Shown one piece after another: positions 43,887 to 53,178 of a DNA stretch of 64,000 nucleotides. Source of the DNA: DATFVJ01 sp035517695 (GTDB lineage: Bacteria > Actinomycetota > Actinomycetes > Streptosporangiales > Streptosporangiaceae); the NCBI GenBank assembly GCA_035517695.1, contig DATIYI010000041.1:62001-126000 (forward strand), given 5' to 3'. The position numbers and the translations under genes were made by a program. Numbering within the stretch: the stretch's first letter is position 1; each line of letters starts with the position of its first letter. The notes below the pieces were generated by a model. The model was not told where the DNA came from. It did no database searches and saw nothing but the letters and a program-made list of their open reading frames with translations.

Positions 43887-46800
43887 GCGTGCTCGCGCCT
43901 AGCCACGGATTCGTCGCGACGATGTAGTCGAGGGTGCCCGTGTAGGTGCCTGGCGCGACAAAGGGCACATCCATCGCGTAGTCGATGCTGACCAGATCCC
44001 CGCCTAGCGCCGAGGGCCCGCTCTGCTGGTGGACGAGCACCGGGGCCGCGAGCGACTGGTACCTGGCCTGGCCTGTTCCACGTACGTCCACATCGCCCAT
44101 CGAAATGGTGTCTGTGCTGCCGGCCGAGGTGAGATCCGGGGCGGCGGCCTGGACCGTCACCTGGTAGCCGGCCGGGCTGTTCGTGGTGACCGTCATGGTC
44201 ACGGCGCCGTTCTGTGCCGCGACCGTGTCCGGCGGTCCGCTGAGGGCGAAGCTGCCTGTCAGGTCGTTCAGCGCGATGGCCTGGGCACGCACCGGCACGG
44301 TGGCTGTGCAGGCCGGGTCGGTGGAGCCTGGCCCGCAGTTACTGCCCGGCGCGGTCGTGCTGACCGTGTTCGTGAGAGTGGTGCCGTCGGTGTCCGAACT
44401 TTTGGCGGTGACCGAGTAGTTGATCACCGCGGACGTGTCGACCGGCAGGTCCCCGGTCCAGGTGATCGCTGAGCCAGAAAAAGACACCGTGCCGGTGTTC
44501 GCGGTGGCGCCGGCGTTGTAGGCGGCGCCGCCAAGCACACCGGAGAGCGGGTCGCTGATGGTAGCGGCGTCGTACGGTACCTGTCCGGTGTTGTCGATCA
44601 CGATGGCGTAGCTGACACTTTGGCCAGCGACCACGTGGCTGGCACCGGCCGTCGTGGCGATCGTGAGGGCAGGGATCAGCACCGTCACGGTGGAGGTGCA
44701 ACGGGGGTTGGTGGTGCCGGTTGTGCTGGTGGTGGGGCAGTTGCTGCCGGTTGCCGGGGAGGTGACGGTGCTGGTGAGGGTGTGGTCGCCGGTGTCGGGG
44801 TTGTTGATGGTGACGCTGTAGGTGATGGTAACGGTGGCGGCGACGGTGAGGTTGCCGGTCCAGGACAGGGCCTGGCTGGCGTAGGCGAGGGTGCCGGTGG
44901 CGGCGGGGACGGTGGCGGCGTCGTGGTCGTAGGTGGCGTCGTCCAGGACGCCGGCCAGGGAGTCGGTAACGCCCGCGCCGGTGTAGGGGGTCTGGCCGGT
45001 GTTGGTGACGGTGATGGTGTAGGTGATGGTGGCGCCGGGCACGGCGGTGGCGGCACTGGCGGCTTTGGTGATGGTCAGGGCCGTCGCGCCGCCACCGGTG
45101 TTGGTAGTGGCGAGGCCGGCCACGGTGACGGTCGCGGTGCAGCGGGGATCGGTGGAGCGGGGACCGGTGGAGCCGGCGCCGCAGTTGCTCCCCGGGGTCC
45201 TGGACGTCACCGTGTCGGTCAGCACGCCGTCGCCGCTGCCGGGCTTGCTGACCGTCACCGAGTAGCTGATGGTGACGGTGGCGGCGACGGCGAGGTTGCC
45301 GGTCCAGGACAGGATCTGGCTGGAGTAGCTGAGAACGCCGGTGCCGGTGGGGCTGATGCCGGCGTCGTGGTTGTAGGTGGCGTCGTCCAGGACACCGGCG
45401 AGGGGGTCGGTGACCGCCGCGCCGGTGTCGGGGGTCTGGCCGGTGTTGGTCACCTTGATGGTGTAGCGAACCACCGCGCCAGGAGCCGCAGACGAGGTGT
45501 TGGCAGTCGTGGAGATCGTGAGGCCGGACACGGTAACCGTGACCGAGCAGCGGGCATCGGTGCTCCCGGTCGGGCAGTTGTTCCCTGAGGTCGTGGACGT
45601 CACAGTGGTACTCAACAGGGCATCGCCCGGATCGGGGTGCTTGACCGTGGCCGAGTAGGTGATCTTTGCGACCCCGCCCGCCGCGAGGTCGCCGGTCCAG
45701 GTGAGATTCTGGCTCGTATAGGTGACGGCGCCGACGGTCGCGAAGGCGCGCCCGTTATAGCTGGCGTCGTCAAGGATGCCGCCAAGGCCAGCGGTGAGCG
45801 CCGCGCCCGTGTACGCCAGCGAACCGGTGTTGGCCACGGTGATCGTGTACTCAACCGTGCCGCCAGGCGGCACCGACCCGACGTCGGCCGTCAAGGCGAT
45901 CGTCAGGGCCGCGGTCCCGCACGATTGCACCGTCGTGGCGAACAAATCCGGCAGCACCTGGCCGCCAGCGGAGCTTCCGTTCGGCCCGCCCTGGGTGTAG
46001 GCGGCGGCGATAATGCCGCCGTTGATTCCATTTCCGTCGGTTTCGACCACCGTTGACGCTGGCGCGTAGATGGTCCCCGGGATCGTCGAAGAACCGCTGA
46101 GAGTCAGCGCCGTCGCGGTCGGAAAGTTCCACAGGATATATGCCGCGTTCGCGCTCTGGAGTCCATTGAAGTTCGGCGCCGACCAGGTGAAGCTGTGCCC
46201 CACTCCGGTGGTATCGACGTTGATGATCAGTGGCGTCGAGGCGCCCGGCGAGTTGTGGAATTGCAGGGTTGAGATATTGGCCAGGTTTGCGGCGGTAATA
46301 TTGAGTACGTTCTGTACGCCTGAGGTGAGCGTCACGTAGGCGCTGGTGTTCGACGGCAGGGTAGCGGGCAGTGGTGTGCCGCTGTGGTTCATGAGGACGA
46401 CGTTGCCCGTGCAGTTGCCCAGGTTGGAGGACTGGGCACGGAACGTGCTGAACGCGCTGGCGAAGCGGACGAGCCCGGACTGGTTGACCGACGCGGTCGG
46501 CTGGGTCGCCACGTCCGCGATCTGCGGCAGCGATGAGGAGCCTTGCCCGGATCTGGCCACCCGAGTCGGCGCGCTGCCTGATTGCGTCACCGCGGAGCCG
46601 GTCATGTCGCCAACCTTGACATAGTCGCTGGACAGCACGTTGACCGTGCCGTCAGAGTCGCTAGCTGCCCAGTTGACATTGCCGTTGACAAGCAGCCCGG
46701 TCGGCCTGCCGTCACCGGGCGCGGTGAACGTACCCGGGGTCTGGCTCGCAAGGTTGAAGCTGCCAGAGCCCAGCGTGAGGTTGCCGCCGAGTGCCACCGG

Positions 46801-47007
46801 GCCGCCAACCGACGTCGAATTCAGCGTGGCATTCCCCGCGACGAACACATTGAAGCCCTGGTTTCCTGCGACGGGGTTGTACGGGGCCCCCGCCAGCGGG
46901 GCGCCCGACGTGGCCGGCGCGAAGGTCACCGCGCTGATTCCGGCACCGGCCACCGCTACCGCACCAGTAAGTGGCACGATAAAGGACAGCCGGAACCATT
47001 TCGCCAC
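43711..47007 (-). CDS. large secreted surface protein: choice-of-anchor A domain, four DUF11-like repeats, C-terminal beta domain
   Basis: About 1098 residues. The GTG at 47007 has a GGGGG ribosome-like site; the frame is also open from a GTG at 47028. A signal peptide (LSFIVPLTGAVAVAGAG) is followed by a choice-of-anchor-A-like region (FNVFVAGNATLNSTSVGGPV to AAAYTQGGP). Four DUF11-type repeats of ~130 residues follow (each YTI.V.NTG...T, GVLDDATY, LSWTGNL, GSNC..GSTD), then a C-terminal module (FALSGPPDTV, SPAGYQVTVQA, PGTYTGTLDYIVATNP). After ATNP the frame runs on for ~60 Arg-rich residues, antisense to the DinB-like gene, probably because the proper stop was lost to a frameshift near 43885-43900. 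No sortase motif. Confidence 0.8.
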   Translation of the reverse strand: MAKWFRLSFIVPLTGAVAVAGAGISAVTFAPATSGAPLAGAPYNPVAGNQGFNVFVAGNATLNSTSVGGPVALGGNLTLGSGSFNLASQTPGTFTAPGDGRPTGLLVNGNVNWAASDSDGTVNVLSSDYVKVGDMTGSAVTQSGSAPTRVARSGQGSSSLPQIADVATQPTASVNQSGLVRFASAFSTFRAQSSNLGNCTGNVVLMNHSGTPLPATLPSNTSAYVTLTSGVQNVLNITAANLANISTLQFHNSPGASTPLIINVDTTGVGHSFTWSAPNFNGLQSANAAYILWNFPTATALTLSGSSTIPGTIYAPASTVVETDGNGINGGIIAAAYTQGGPNGSSAGGQVLPDLFATTVQSCGTAALTIALTADVGSVPPGGTVEYTITVANTGSLAYTGAALTAGLGGILDDASYNGRAFATVGAVTYTSQNLTWTGDLAAGGVAKITYSATVKHPDPGDALLSTTVTSTTSGNNCPTGSTDARCSVTVTVSGLTISTTANTSSAAPGAVVRYTIKVTNTGQTPDTGAAVTDPLAGVLDDATYNHDAGISPTGTGVLSYSSQILSWTGNLAVAATVTISYSVTVSKPGSGDGVLTDTVTSRTPGSNCGAGSTGPRSTDPRCTATVTVAGLATTNTGGGATALTITKAASAATAVPGATITYTITVTNTGQTPYTGAGVTDSLAGVLDDATYDHDAATVPAATGTLAYASQALSWTGNLTVAATVTITYSVTINNPDTGDHTLTSTVTSPATGSNCPTTSTTGTTNPRCTSTVTVLIPALTIATTAGASHVVAGQSVSYAIVIDNTGQVPYDAATISDPLSGVLGGAAYNAGATANTGTVSFSGSAITWTGDLPVDTSAVINYSVTAKSSDTDGTTLTNTVSTTAPGSNCGPGSTDPACTATVPVRAQAIALNDLTGSFALSGPPDTVAAQNGAVTMTVTTNSPAGYQVTVQAAAPDLTSAGSTDTISMGDVDVRGTGQARYQSLAAPVLVHQQSGPSALGGDLVSIDYAMDVPFVAPGTYTGTLDYIVATNPWLGASTLSRSDLRSPRRGRGRASRGGGSRIAPASPWGRERSRQTALRALPQWRPDVPRSRRYHR

Positions 47008-47028
47008 AGCCCCCGGTGTGGACCTCAC

Positions 47029-47616
47029 GGAATGTATTTGACCAACTTCCTAGTATGCCAGTCAAGATTCTCCGCCCGTGGCTGATAATTTGTCTATCCA
47101 ATTTTAGTCGGACCTTCGCAAATGGTATTGCCTGCGGCACGTACCTCGTTATGCGAAATGGATCGCGGCGTCGGCCAGATGGGTCCACCCGGGTGCCTGC
47201 GGGCTCGGCAGGTCGAAAACGGAACGGGCGGCCTTCGAGGCCGCCCCGCTTGGGCGCTGCGACAGTCGACGGCAAAGGCGGATACCCGGCGCAGCCGTTC
47301 GGTCAAAGAGGCTGTGACGGCCCCCGCGTGTGCAGGGGCGCGCGCGGCGCCCGAAGGGGGATCGTAGTCGTTACGGTGATGAGGCTCTAAGCTCAGAAAC
47401 AACAGAAGAAACTTGAGACATAAGAGACCTTTTAATCACGCAGAGATCACAGACAACTCGGGCCCCATATCGCGACAGGCAACGCGGATTCTTGGGTCGG
47501 CCGGGCCGCTCGTGACCTGCACCGGGGCCGCGGGTGAGCGCAGACAGGTGCGTAGTCAGCGATTAGCCGGGTACCTACGGCGGCGGTCACAATCTGATAT
47601 CAAAGGAGTGGTGATC
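47029..47616. other. 588-nt intergenic region, partly AT-rich
   Basis: Divergent promoters of the surface-protein gene (minus) and the membrane-protein gene (plus). Around 47036-47110 and 47380-47460 the DNA is much more AT-rich than its surroundings. On the minus strand, TTGACT (47065-47060) could be a -35 box for the surface protein. No gene with a ribosome site was found. Confidence 0.5.
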
Positions 47617-48240
47617 ATGGCTGGGATGCTGCGAGTTCCGCGGAGCCGCGGCGCCCTCAGCGGCTTCCTGCTCGTGCTGCTGGGTGTGTGGGGCGGGCTC
47701 GTGCCGTTCATCGGCCCGTATTTCCACTACGCGTACACCCCCGACCGCGCCTGGGCTTACACCTCCGGCCGGTGGTGGCTGGAGATCCTCCCAGGCCTCG
47801 CGACCGCGGTTGGTGGGCTGATCGTGCTCGCGAGCGCGAACCGCGCGGTGGCCGCGTTCGGCGCGTGGCTGGCGGCGCTCGGCGGTGCGTGGTTCGTCGT
47901 CGGCCGGACGTTCAGCGTGTGGCCGGCGACCCACATCCCGCGGGTCGGCGCGGCCACGGGAAGCGCATTCTCGCGGACGGCCGAGGAGATCGGCTTCTTT
48001 TCCGGCCTGGGCGTCGTCATCGTCTTTATCGCCGCCTTCGCGCTTGGCCGCTTCACGGTCGCGGCAGCCAGGGAGGCGGCTCCTGCCGCTCCCGGGCCGG
48101 CGGCCGGGGAAGCGGAAAGGCCGGCGGCGACGGACGTCGGCGACCCTGGTGCCCCTGACGCCGCTACCCGTACGCTGCTCGGCCGGGAGGTCACGCCAGC
48201 GAGCGAAGGTTCGGCTACCGCGGTTTCATCTGACACCTGA
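47617..48240 (+). CDS. four-TM membrane protein of unknown function
   Basis: A 207-residue protein; ATG at 47617 with AAAGGAG 8 nt upstream (GTG two codons earlier possible). Four hydrophobic helices: FLLVLLGVWGGLVPFIGPYF, ILPGLATAVGGLIVLASA, VAAFGAWLAALGGAWFVVG and FFSGLGVVIVFIAAFALG. A 60-residue Ala/Pro-rich cytoplasmic tail follows. The short extracellular YFHYAYTPDRAWAYTSGRWW is rich in aromatics. The pattern resembles small actinobacterial membrane proteins without assigned role. Confidence 0.75.
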   Translation: MAGMLRVPRSRGALSGFLLVLLGVWGGLVPFIGPYFHYAYTPDRAWAYTSGRWWLEILPGLATAVGGLIVLASANRAVAAFGAWLAALGGAWFVVGRTFSVWPATHIPRVGAATGSAFSRTAEEIGFFSGLGVVIVFIAAFALGRFTVAAAREAAPAAPGPAAGEAERPAATDVGDPGAPDAATRTLLGREVTPASEGSATAVSSDT

Positions 48241-48414
48241 CCCTCCCGGTTAGGCCTGTCCACCGGCGCGCCGCGTCCCCCGGGCGGGCGCGGCACGCCG
48301 TTTGGGCTGCGCCTGTCCTGCTGCGCCTGTCCTGCCGCGCCTGATCGCCTACCCGCGCTTGCCGTTGCCGCCGCCTTCCGGGCAAGGTGATCTGGAGCCG
48401 AAGGGAAGGCGCAG

Positions 48415-49680
48415 ATGGCACAGGACGCGCAGCAGGAGGCTGGGGAGCCGGCCGCAGGAACAGCCGCGCCAGCGGGGACGGCCGCGCCAGCGGGGACGGC
48501 CGCGACGGCGGACGAGATCAGGCACTGGGTGGGGCAGTTTCTGGCCACCCACGATCCCGCGGCCATGCCGCCGGGCGAGTTCTTGCGTGCGCGCTTTGAC
48601 GCGGGACTTGCCTGGGTGCACTACCCGCCCGGGTTCGGTGGCATGGGCGCGCCGCGGGCGCTGCAGGCCGTCGCGGATGCCGAGTTCGCCGCGGCCGGCG
48701 CGCCCTCCAATCATCCAGAACGCATCGGCATCGGGCTGGGCATGGCCGCCCCCACCATCCTCACGTTCGGCACGGACGAGCAGCGCACGCGCTGGCTGCG
48801 CCCATTGTGGACAGGCGAGGAGGTCTGGTGCCAGCTGTTCAGCGAGCCGGGCGCGGGTTCCGACCTGGCCGGGCTCGCTACCCGCGCGGTCCGCGACGGC
48901 GACGACTGGGTGGTGACCGGCCAGAAGGTGTGGACCTCTCAGGCGCACCGGGCGCGCTGGGCGATCATGGTTGCCAGGAGCGACCCTGACGTGGCCAAGC
49001 ATCGCGGGCTGACCTACTTCGCGTGCGACATGACGGTGCCGGGGGTCGAGGTGCGGCCATTGCGCCAGTTGACCGGCGAGGCCGAGTTTAACGAGGTGTT
49101 CCTGAGCGAGGTGCGGATTCCTGATGCGCACCGGCTCGGGGCAGTCGGCGACGGATGGCGGGTGGCCATGACCACCCTGATGAGCGAGCGGGTCGCGATC
49201 GGCGGCGTGGCGCTGCCGAGGGAGGGCGGGATGATCGCGTCCGCCGCCCGGACGTGGCGGGATCGGCCAGACCTGCGTACCCCTGGGTTGCATGACCGCC
49301 TGCTGCGGCTCTGGGTGGAAGCGGAGGTGGCAAGGCTTGCTTCTGAACGGCTGCGCCAGGAACTCGCTGCTGGGCACCCGGGTCCAGAGGGGTCGGCGGC
49401 CAAGCTGGTGTTCGCGCGGCTGAACCAGGAGATCTCGGGATTTGAGGTCGAACTCGCCGGCCAGCAGGGCCTGTTGTACGACGACTGGACGATGCACCGG
49501 CCGGAGTCGGCAAACTTCTTCGGCCGCGGCCCCGGCTACAGGTACCTGCGGGCGCGCGGGAACTCGATCGAGGGCGGCACCTCCGAGGTGCTGCGCAACA
49601 TCATCGCCGAGCGGGTGCTCGGCCTGCCGGCCGAGATCCGGATGGATAAGGACGTGCCATGGAAGGAACTGCCGCGGTGA
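48415..49680 (+). CDS. acyl-CoA dehydrogenase, first of a coupled pair
   Basis: A 421-residue FadE-type flavoenzyme; introduces a 2,3-double bond into an acyl-CoA. The N-terminal ~30 residues contain a threefold AAPAGT repeat. Core motifs: CQLFSEPGAGSDLAGLATRA (first signature), GQKVWTSQAH (FAD contact) and RGNSIEGGTSEVLRNIIAER (second signature). It overlaps the next gene by 4 nt (GTGA). Paired acyl-CoA dehydrogenase genes of this kind in actinobacteria form alpha2beta2 enzymes acting on bulky (for example steroid side-chain) CoA esters. Confidence 0.92.
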   Translation: MAQDAQQEAGEPAAGTAAPAGTAAPAGTAATADEIRHWVGQFLATHDPAAMPPGEFLRARFDAGLAWVHYPPGFGGMGAPRALQAVADAEFAAAGAPSNHPERIGIGLGMAAPTILTFGTDEQRTRWLRPLWTGEEVWCQLFSEPGAGSDLAGLATRAVRDGDDWVVTGQKVWTSQAHRARWAIMVARSDPDVAKHRGLTYFACDMTVPGVEVRPLRQLTGEAEFNEVFLSEVRIPDAHRLGAVGDGWRVAMTTLMSERVAIGGVALPREGGMIASAARTWRDRPDLRTPGLHDRLLRLWVEAEVARLASERLRQELAAGHPGPEGSAAKLVFARLNQEISGFEVELAGQQGLLYDDWTMHRPESANFFGRGPGYRYLRARGNSIEGGTSEVLRNIIAERVLGLPAEIRMDKDVPWKELPR

Positions 49681-50903
49681 ACGCCCCTGATCATCCGGCC
49701 ACGGCCGACGACGCTTCGGTACCCGCGGGTGTGCCCTCGGCGGGCGGGGGCGCGCCGCGGCTTCCCGGCCTGCTGTACAGCGAGGACGAGGACAACCTGC
49801 GCGCGGCGGTGCGGGCGCTGCTCGAAGATCGCTGCGGCTGGCACGCGGTGCTCGCCAGAACCGAGACCGATGAGCCGTACGACCCCGGGCTCTGGCGGGC
49901 CCTCGCCAGCGACCTCGGCTGCGCCGGGCTCCTCATACCCGCCGAGCAGGGCGGCGCGGCGGCGTCTTTCCGCGAGGCCTGCGTCACGGCGGAGGAACTC
50001 GGGCGTGCCGTCGCACCCGTCCCGTACCTGGGCAGCGCGGTCGTGGCGACGGCCGCGCTGCTGACGGCCGGCGACACAGAACTGCTCGCCAAAATGGCCA
50101 CGGGCGACGTCACCGCCGCGCTCGCGGTGCCGTTCTCGGACATGCCGGACGCGCCGGTGTCTCGTTCAGCCCGGCTCGCGCGGCCGCGGCCGGGCGACAG
50201 GGACTCCGGTGTGGCCAGGCTGAGCGGGACCATCGCGGGAGTCGCGGATGCGCTGCCCGCCGACGTGCTGCTCGTGCCCGCGGACGGCGTGCCTTTCGGG
50301 TTGTACGAGGTGGACGCCCGCGCCGCCGGGGTGGGCCGGACTGCCGTCACGTCGCTGGACATGACCAGGCAGCTGTGCGACCTGTCACTGCACGAGGTGC
50401 CCGCCCGGCGGATCGCGTCCGGGGCGGCGGCGGAGCGCGCGGTATCAGCCGGGCTCACCGCTGGCGCGGCCGTGCTCGCCTCGGAACAACTCGGCCTCGC
50501 CGCGCAGTGCGTGCAGATGACCGTCGGCTACGTGGTTGACCGGCGGCAGTTCGCGCGCCAGGTCGGCTCGTTCCAGGCGCTCAAGCACCGTCTCGCCGAC
50601 CTGTGGGTGTCGGTCACCCAGGCGAGGGCGGCCGCACGGTACGCCGCGGCTTGCCTGGCCACCGGTGACCCGGACACTGCGGTCGCGGTCGCGCTCGCCA
50701 AGTCCTGCTGCTGCGACGCGGCGATCACGGCGGCGCAGGAGTGCGTTCAGATGCACGGCGGCATCGGCTTCACCTGGGAGCATCCCGCGCACCTGTACCT
50801 GAAGCGGGCCAAGAGCGCGTCGATCGCGTTCGGCACACCGGACAGGTGCCGAGCCACCCTGGCCGGTCTTGCCGACCTGCCCGCCGCGTCCTCAACCGCC
50901 TAG
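49677..50903 (+). CDS. acyl-CoA dehydrogenase, second of a coupled pair
   Basis: A 408-residue partner subunit. The GTG at 49677 is chosen for the 4-nt overlap with the first subunit. Fold segments: LGCAGLLIPAEQGGAAASF, RQFARQVGSFQALKHRLADL (FAD-binding helix) and CVQMHGGIGFTWEHPAHLYL with KRA (QxHGGxGFTWE, the segment that carries the catalytic or flavin-contact Glu in one subunit of heterotetramers). The middle beta domain is divergent and Asp/Ala-rich. Probably heterotetrameric with its neighbour. Confidence 0.92.
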   Translation: MNAPDHPATADDASVPAGVPSAGGGAPRLPGLLYSEDEDNLRAAVRALLEDRCGWHAVLARTETDEPYDPGLWRALASDLGCAGLLIPAEQGGAAASFREACVTAEELGRAVAPVPYLGSAVVATAALLTAGDTELLAKMATGDVTAALAVPFSDMPDAPVSRSARLARPRPGDRDSGVARLSGTIAGVADALPADVLLVPADGVPFGLYEVDARAAGVGRTAVTSLDMTRQLCDLSLHEVPARRIASGAAAERAVSAGLTAGAAVLASEQLGLAAQCVQMTVGYVVDRRQFARQVGSFQALKHRLADLWVSVTQARAAARYAAACLATGDPDTAVAVALAKSCCCDAAITAAQECVQMHGGIGFTWEHPAHLYLKRAKSASIAFGTPDRCRATLAGLADLPAASSTA

Positions 50904-50923
50904 CTGGCAGTAACCTCTCGTGG

Positions 50924-52765
50924 GTGACCTTGGCTGACATCATTCCTCGCGCGTCCCTGTTCGGAAACCCAGAACGCATCTCGCCGCAAGTCTCGCCTGA
51001 CGGCACCCGGCTGGCCTGGATCGCCCCGCGCGACGGCGTGCTCAACGTGTGGGCCGCCACCATCGGGGCCGACGACGCCCGCCCGGTGACCGACGATACG
51101 GACCGCGGGATCCGAACCTTCTTCTGGGCCCCGGACGACGCGCGGCTCGGCTACTTGCAAGATCGCGGTGGGGACGAGAACTGGCGGCTGTACGACGTCA
51201 ACCTGGCGACCGGGCAGGTTCGCGACCTGACGCCCTACGACGGTGTTCAAGCCCAGGTCATCGGTCGCGACCTGGACATCCCCGACCGGATGCTGATCGG
51301 CCTCAACCGGGACAACGAGCAGCTGCACGACGTGTACGAGCTCCACCTGGCGACCGGCGAGCTGACCAAGGTGCTGGAGAATCCGGGGCTGGTGGGGCTG
51401 GTGGCGGATGCCAGCCTGCACGTCAGGGCCGGTATCGCGCCGCGGCCGGACGGCGGCCGCACGATCATGGTCCGCGACCTGGGCGAGCCTGATGCGCCCT
51501 GGCGCCGGTTGCTCGAGGTTGACCAAGAGGACAGCCTGGCCACGGGTCCGGCCGGTTTCAGCGCCGATGGCACCCGGCTGCTGCTGACCACCTCGGTGGG
51601 CGTCAACGCCGCGCGGCTCGTCTGGATGGACCTGGCCACCGGCGAGATGGCGGTGGTCGCGCAGGACCCCGAGTACGACGTCGCCGAAGCGCTGGTCGAG
51701 CGGCGCAGCAGGGTGCCGCGGCTGGTGGCGTTCCAGCGCGAGCGGCTGCAGTGGCAGCCCCTTGACCCGGGGGCGGCGGATGACCTTGCCGCACTGCAGG
51801 CTCTCGATCAGGGCGATCTGCGCCCGCTATCCCGTGACCGGGAGGAAGGGACCTGGGTCGTCGCCTACGATCACGCGGACGGGCCGGCCCGCTTCTATTC
51901 CTTCGACCGCGGCACGGGCCGTGGCACGTTCCTGTTCGCGGACCGGCCCGCGCTGGCGGACGCTGTCCTCGCCCCGATGGAGCCGTTCTCGTTCACCTCC
52001 AGGGACGGCCTGCGGATCCACGGGTACCTGACCTTCCCAGCCGGGGTTTCCAGGCAGTCCATGCCCACCGTGCTGGACGTGCACGGCGGCCCGTGGACCC
52101 GCGACACCTGGGGCTTTGACCCAGAAGCGCAGTGGCTGGCCAACCGTGGATACCTCTGCGTCCAGGTGAACTTCCGCGGCTCGACCGGCTACGGCAAGGC
52201 CTTCGCGAACGCGGGTAACCGCGAGTGGGGCGCGCGGATGCACGACGACCTGGTGGACGCCGTGGACTGGGTGATCTCGCAGGGTTACGCCGATCCGGCG
52301 CGCGTGGGCATCTACGGCGGCTCCTACGGCGGGTACGCGGCGCTGATCGGTGCCACTTTCACCCCGGATCTATTCCGCTGCGCGGTCGATATCGTCGGGC
52401 CGTCGAATCTCTCGACGCTGATCCGCACGGTTCCTGCGTACTGGAAACCGGTGATCGCCGAGTTTCACACGCGGGTAGGCGATCCAGATACCGAACCCGA
52501 CTTCCTGTGGTCTCGCTCGCCACTGTCGCGGGTCGAGGCGATCCGCACCCCGCTGCTGATCGCCCAGGGCGCGAACGACCCCCGGGTGAAGCAGGCAGAA
52601 AGCGAGCAGATCGTGACCGCGCTACGCGAGAAAGGCATCCCGCACGAGTACCTGCTGTTCCCCGACGAGGGACACGGTTTCGCCAAGCCGGAGAACCGGC
52701 TGCGTTTCTACGCCGCGGCCGAGCGTTTCCTCGCCAGTCACCTCGGCGGCCGCTTCGAACCCTGA
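50924..52765 (+). CDS. S9-family prolyl oligopeptidase-like serine peptidase
   Basis: A 613-residue cytoplasmic peptidase. The GTG at 50924 starts VTLADIIPRASLFGNPERIS; the longer frame runs back through the dehydrogenase gene. The N-terminal beta-propeller (residues 1-~350, repeated SPDGTRLAW, DDTDRGIRTF, FSADGTRLLL) is followed by the alpha/beta-hydrolase domain. Nucleophile Ser in GIYGGSYGGYAAL, Asp in QGANDPRVK, His in DEGHGFAKPEN: a full catalytic triad. Ends 28 nt inside the antisense rhodanese gene. Confidence 0.94.
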   Translation: MTLADIIPRASLFGNPERISPQVSPDGTRLAWIAPRDGVLNVWAATIGADDARPVTDDTDRGIRTFFWAPDDARLGYLQDRGGDENWRLYDVNLATGQVRDLTPYDGVQAQVIGRDLDIPDRMLIGLNRDNEQLHDVYELHLATGELTKVLENPGLVGLVADASLHVRAGIAPRPDGGRTIMVRDLGEPDAPWRRLLEVDQEDSLATGPAGFSADGTRLLLTTSVGVNAARLVWMDLATGEMAVVAQDPEYDVAEALVERRSRVPRLVAFQRERLQWQPLDPGAADDLAALQALDQGDLRPLSRDREEGTWVVAYDHADGPARFYSFDRGTGRGTFLFADRPALADAVLAPMEPFSFTSRDGLRIHGYLTFPAGVSRQSMPTVLDVHGGPWTRDTWGFDPEAQWLANRGYLCVQVNFRGSTGYGKAFANAGNREWGARMHDDLVDAVDWVISQGYADPARVGIYGGSYGGYAALIGATFTPDLFRCAVDIVGPSNLSTLIRTVPAYWKPVIAEFHTRVGDPDTEPDFLWSRSPLSRVEAIRTPLLIAQGANDPRVKQAESEQIVTALREKGIPHEYLLFPDEGHGFAKPENRLRFYAAAERFLASHLGGRFEP

Positions 52766-53178
52766 CCCGCCATCGCCGGGGGAGCGACTACCGGCAGCCC
52801 GGCGGCGGCCCAGGCGCGGAACCCGCCCGCGATATCCGTCGCTTTGGCGAGGCCCAGTTCCTGCAGCGCGACCGCGGCCAGGCTGGAGGTGTAACCCTCT
52901 GAGCAGATCACCAGGATGCGGTCGTCGTATCCGGTGACCGATGCCAGCTTGGCCTGCGACGCGGGATCGAACCGCCACTCGAGGACATTGCGCTCGATCA
53001 CGGTCGCGCCTGGTATCTCGCCCTCGGCAGCGCGCTGAGCAGCCGGGCGAATGTCAACCAGGGTCGCGCCGTGGTCAAGCTCGCTGAACGCCTGCCGCGG
53101 CGTCACCCGGCTGAGGCGTGCGCGCGCCTCAGCGAGAATTTCGTCGATCGTGCGCGCGCCCGCCGGCTGCGGTGTCAC
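52738..53178 (-). CDS. single-domain rhodanese
   Basis: A 146-residue sulfurtransferase domain. The active-site loop is CSEGYTSS (Cys plus six-residue loop), preceded by ATLVDIRP and ending DIAGGFRAWAAAGLP, the classic GG[YF]xxWxxxGxP end. Start overlaps the cysteine dioxygenase stop by 4 nt, so the two form an operon for cysteine-sulfur catabolism, where the rhodanese could handle persulfide or sulfite-level sulfur. Its 3' end overlaps the peptidase gene tail to tail. Confidence 0.93.
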   Translation of the reverse strand: MTPQPAGARTIDEILAEARARLSRVTPRQAFSELDHGATLVDIRPAAQRAAEGEIPGATVIERNVLEWRFDPASQAKLASVTGYDDRILVICSEGYTSSLAAVALQELGLAKATDIAGGFRAWAAAGLPVVAPPAMAGQGSKRPPR

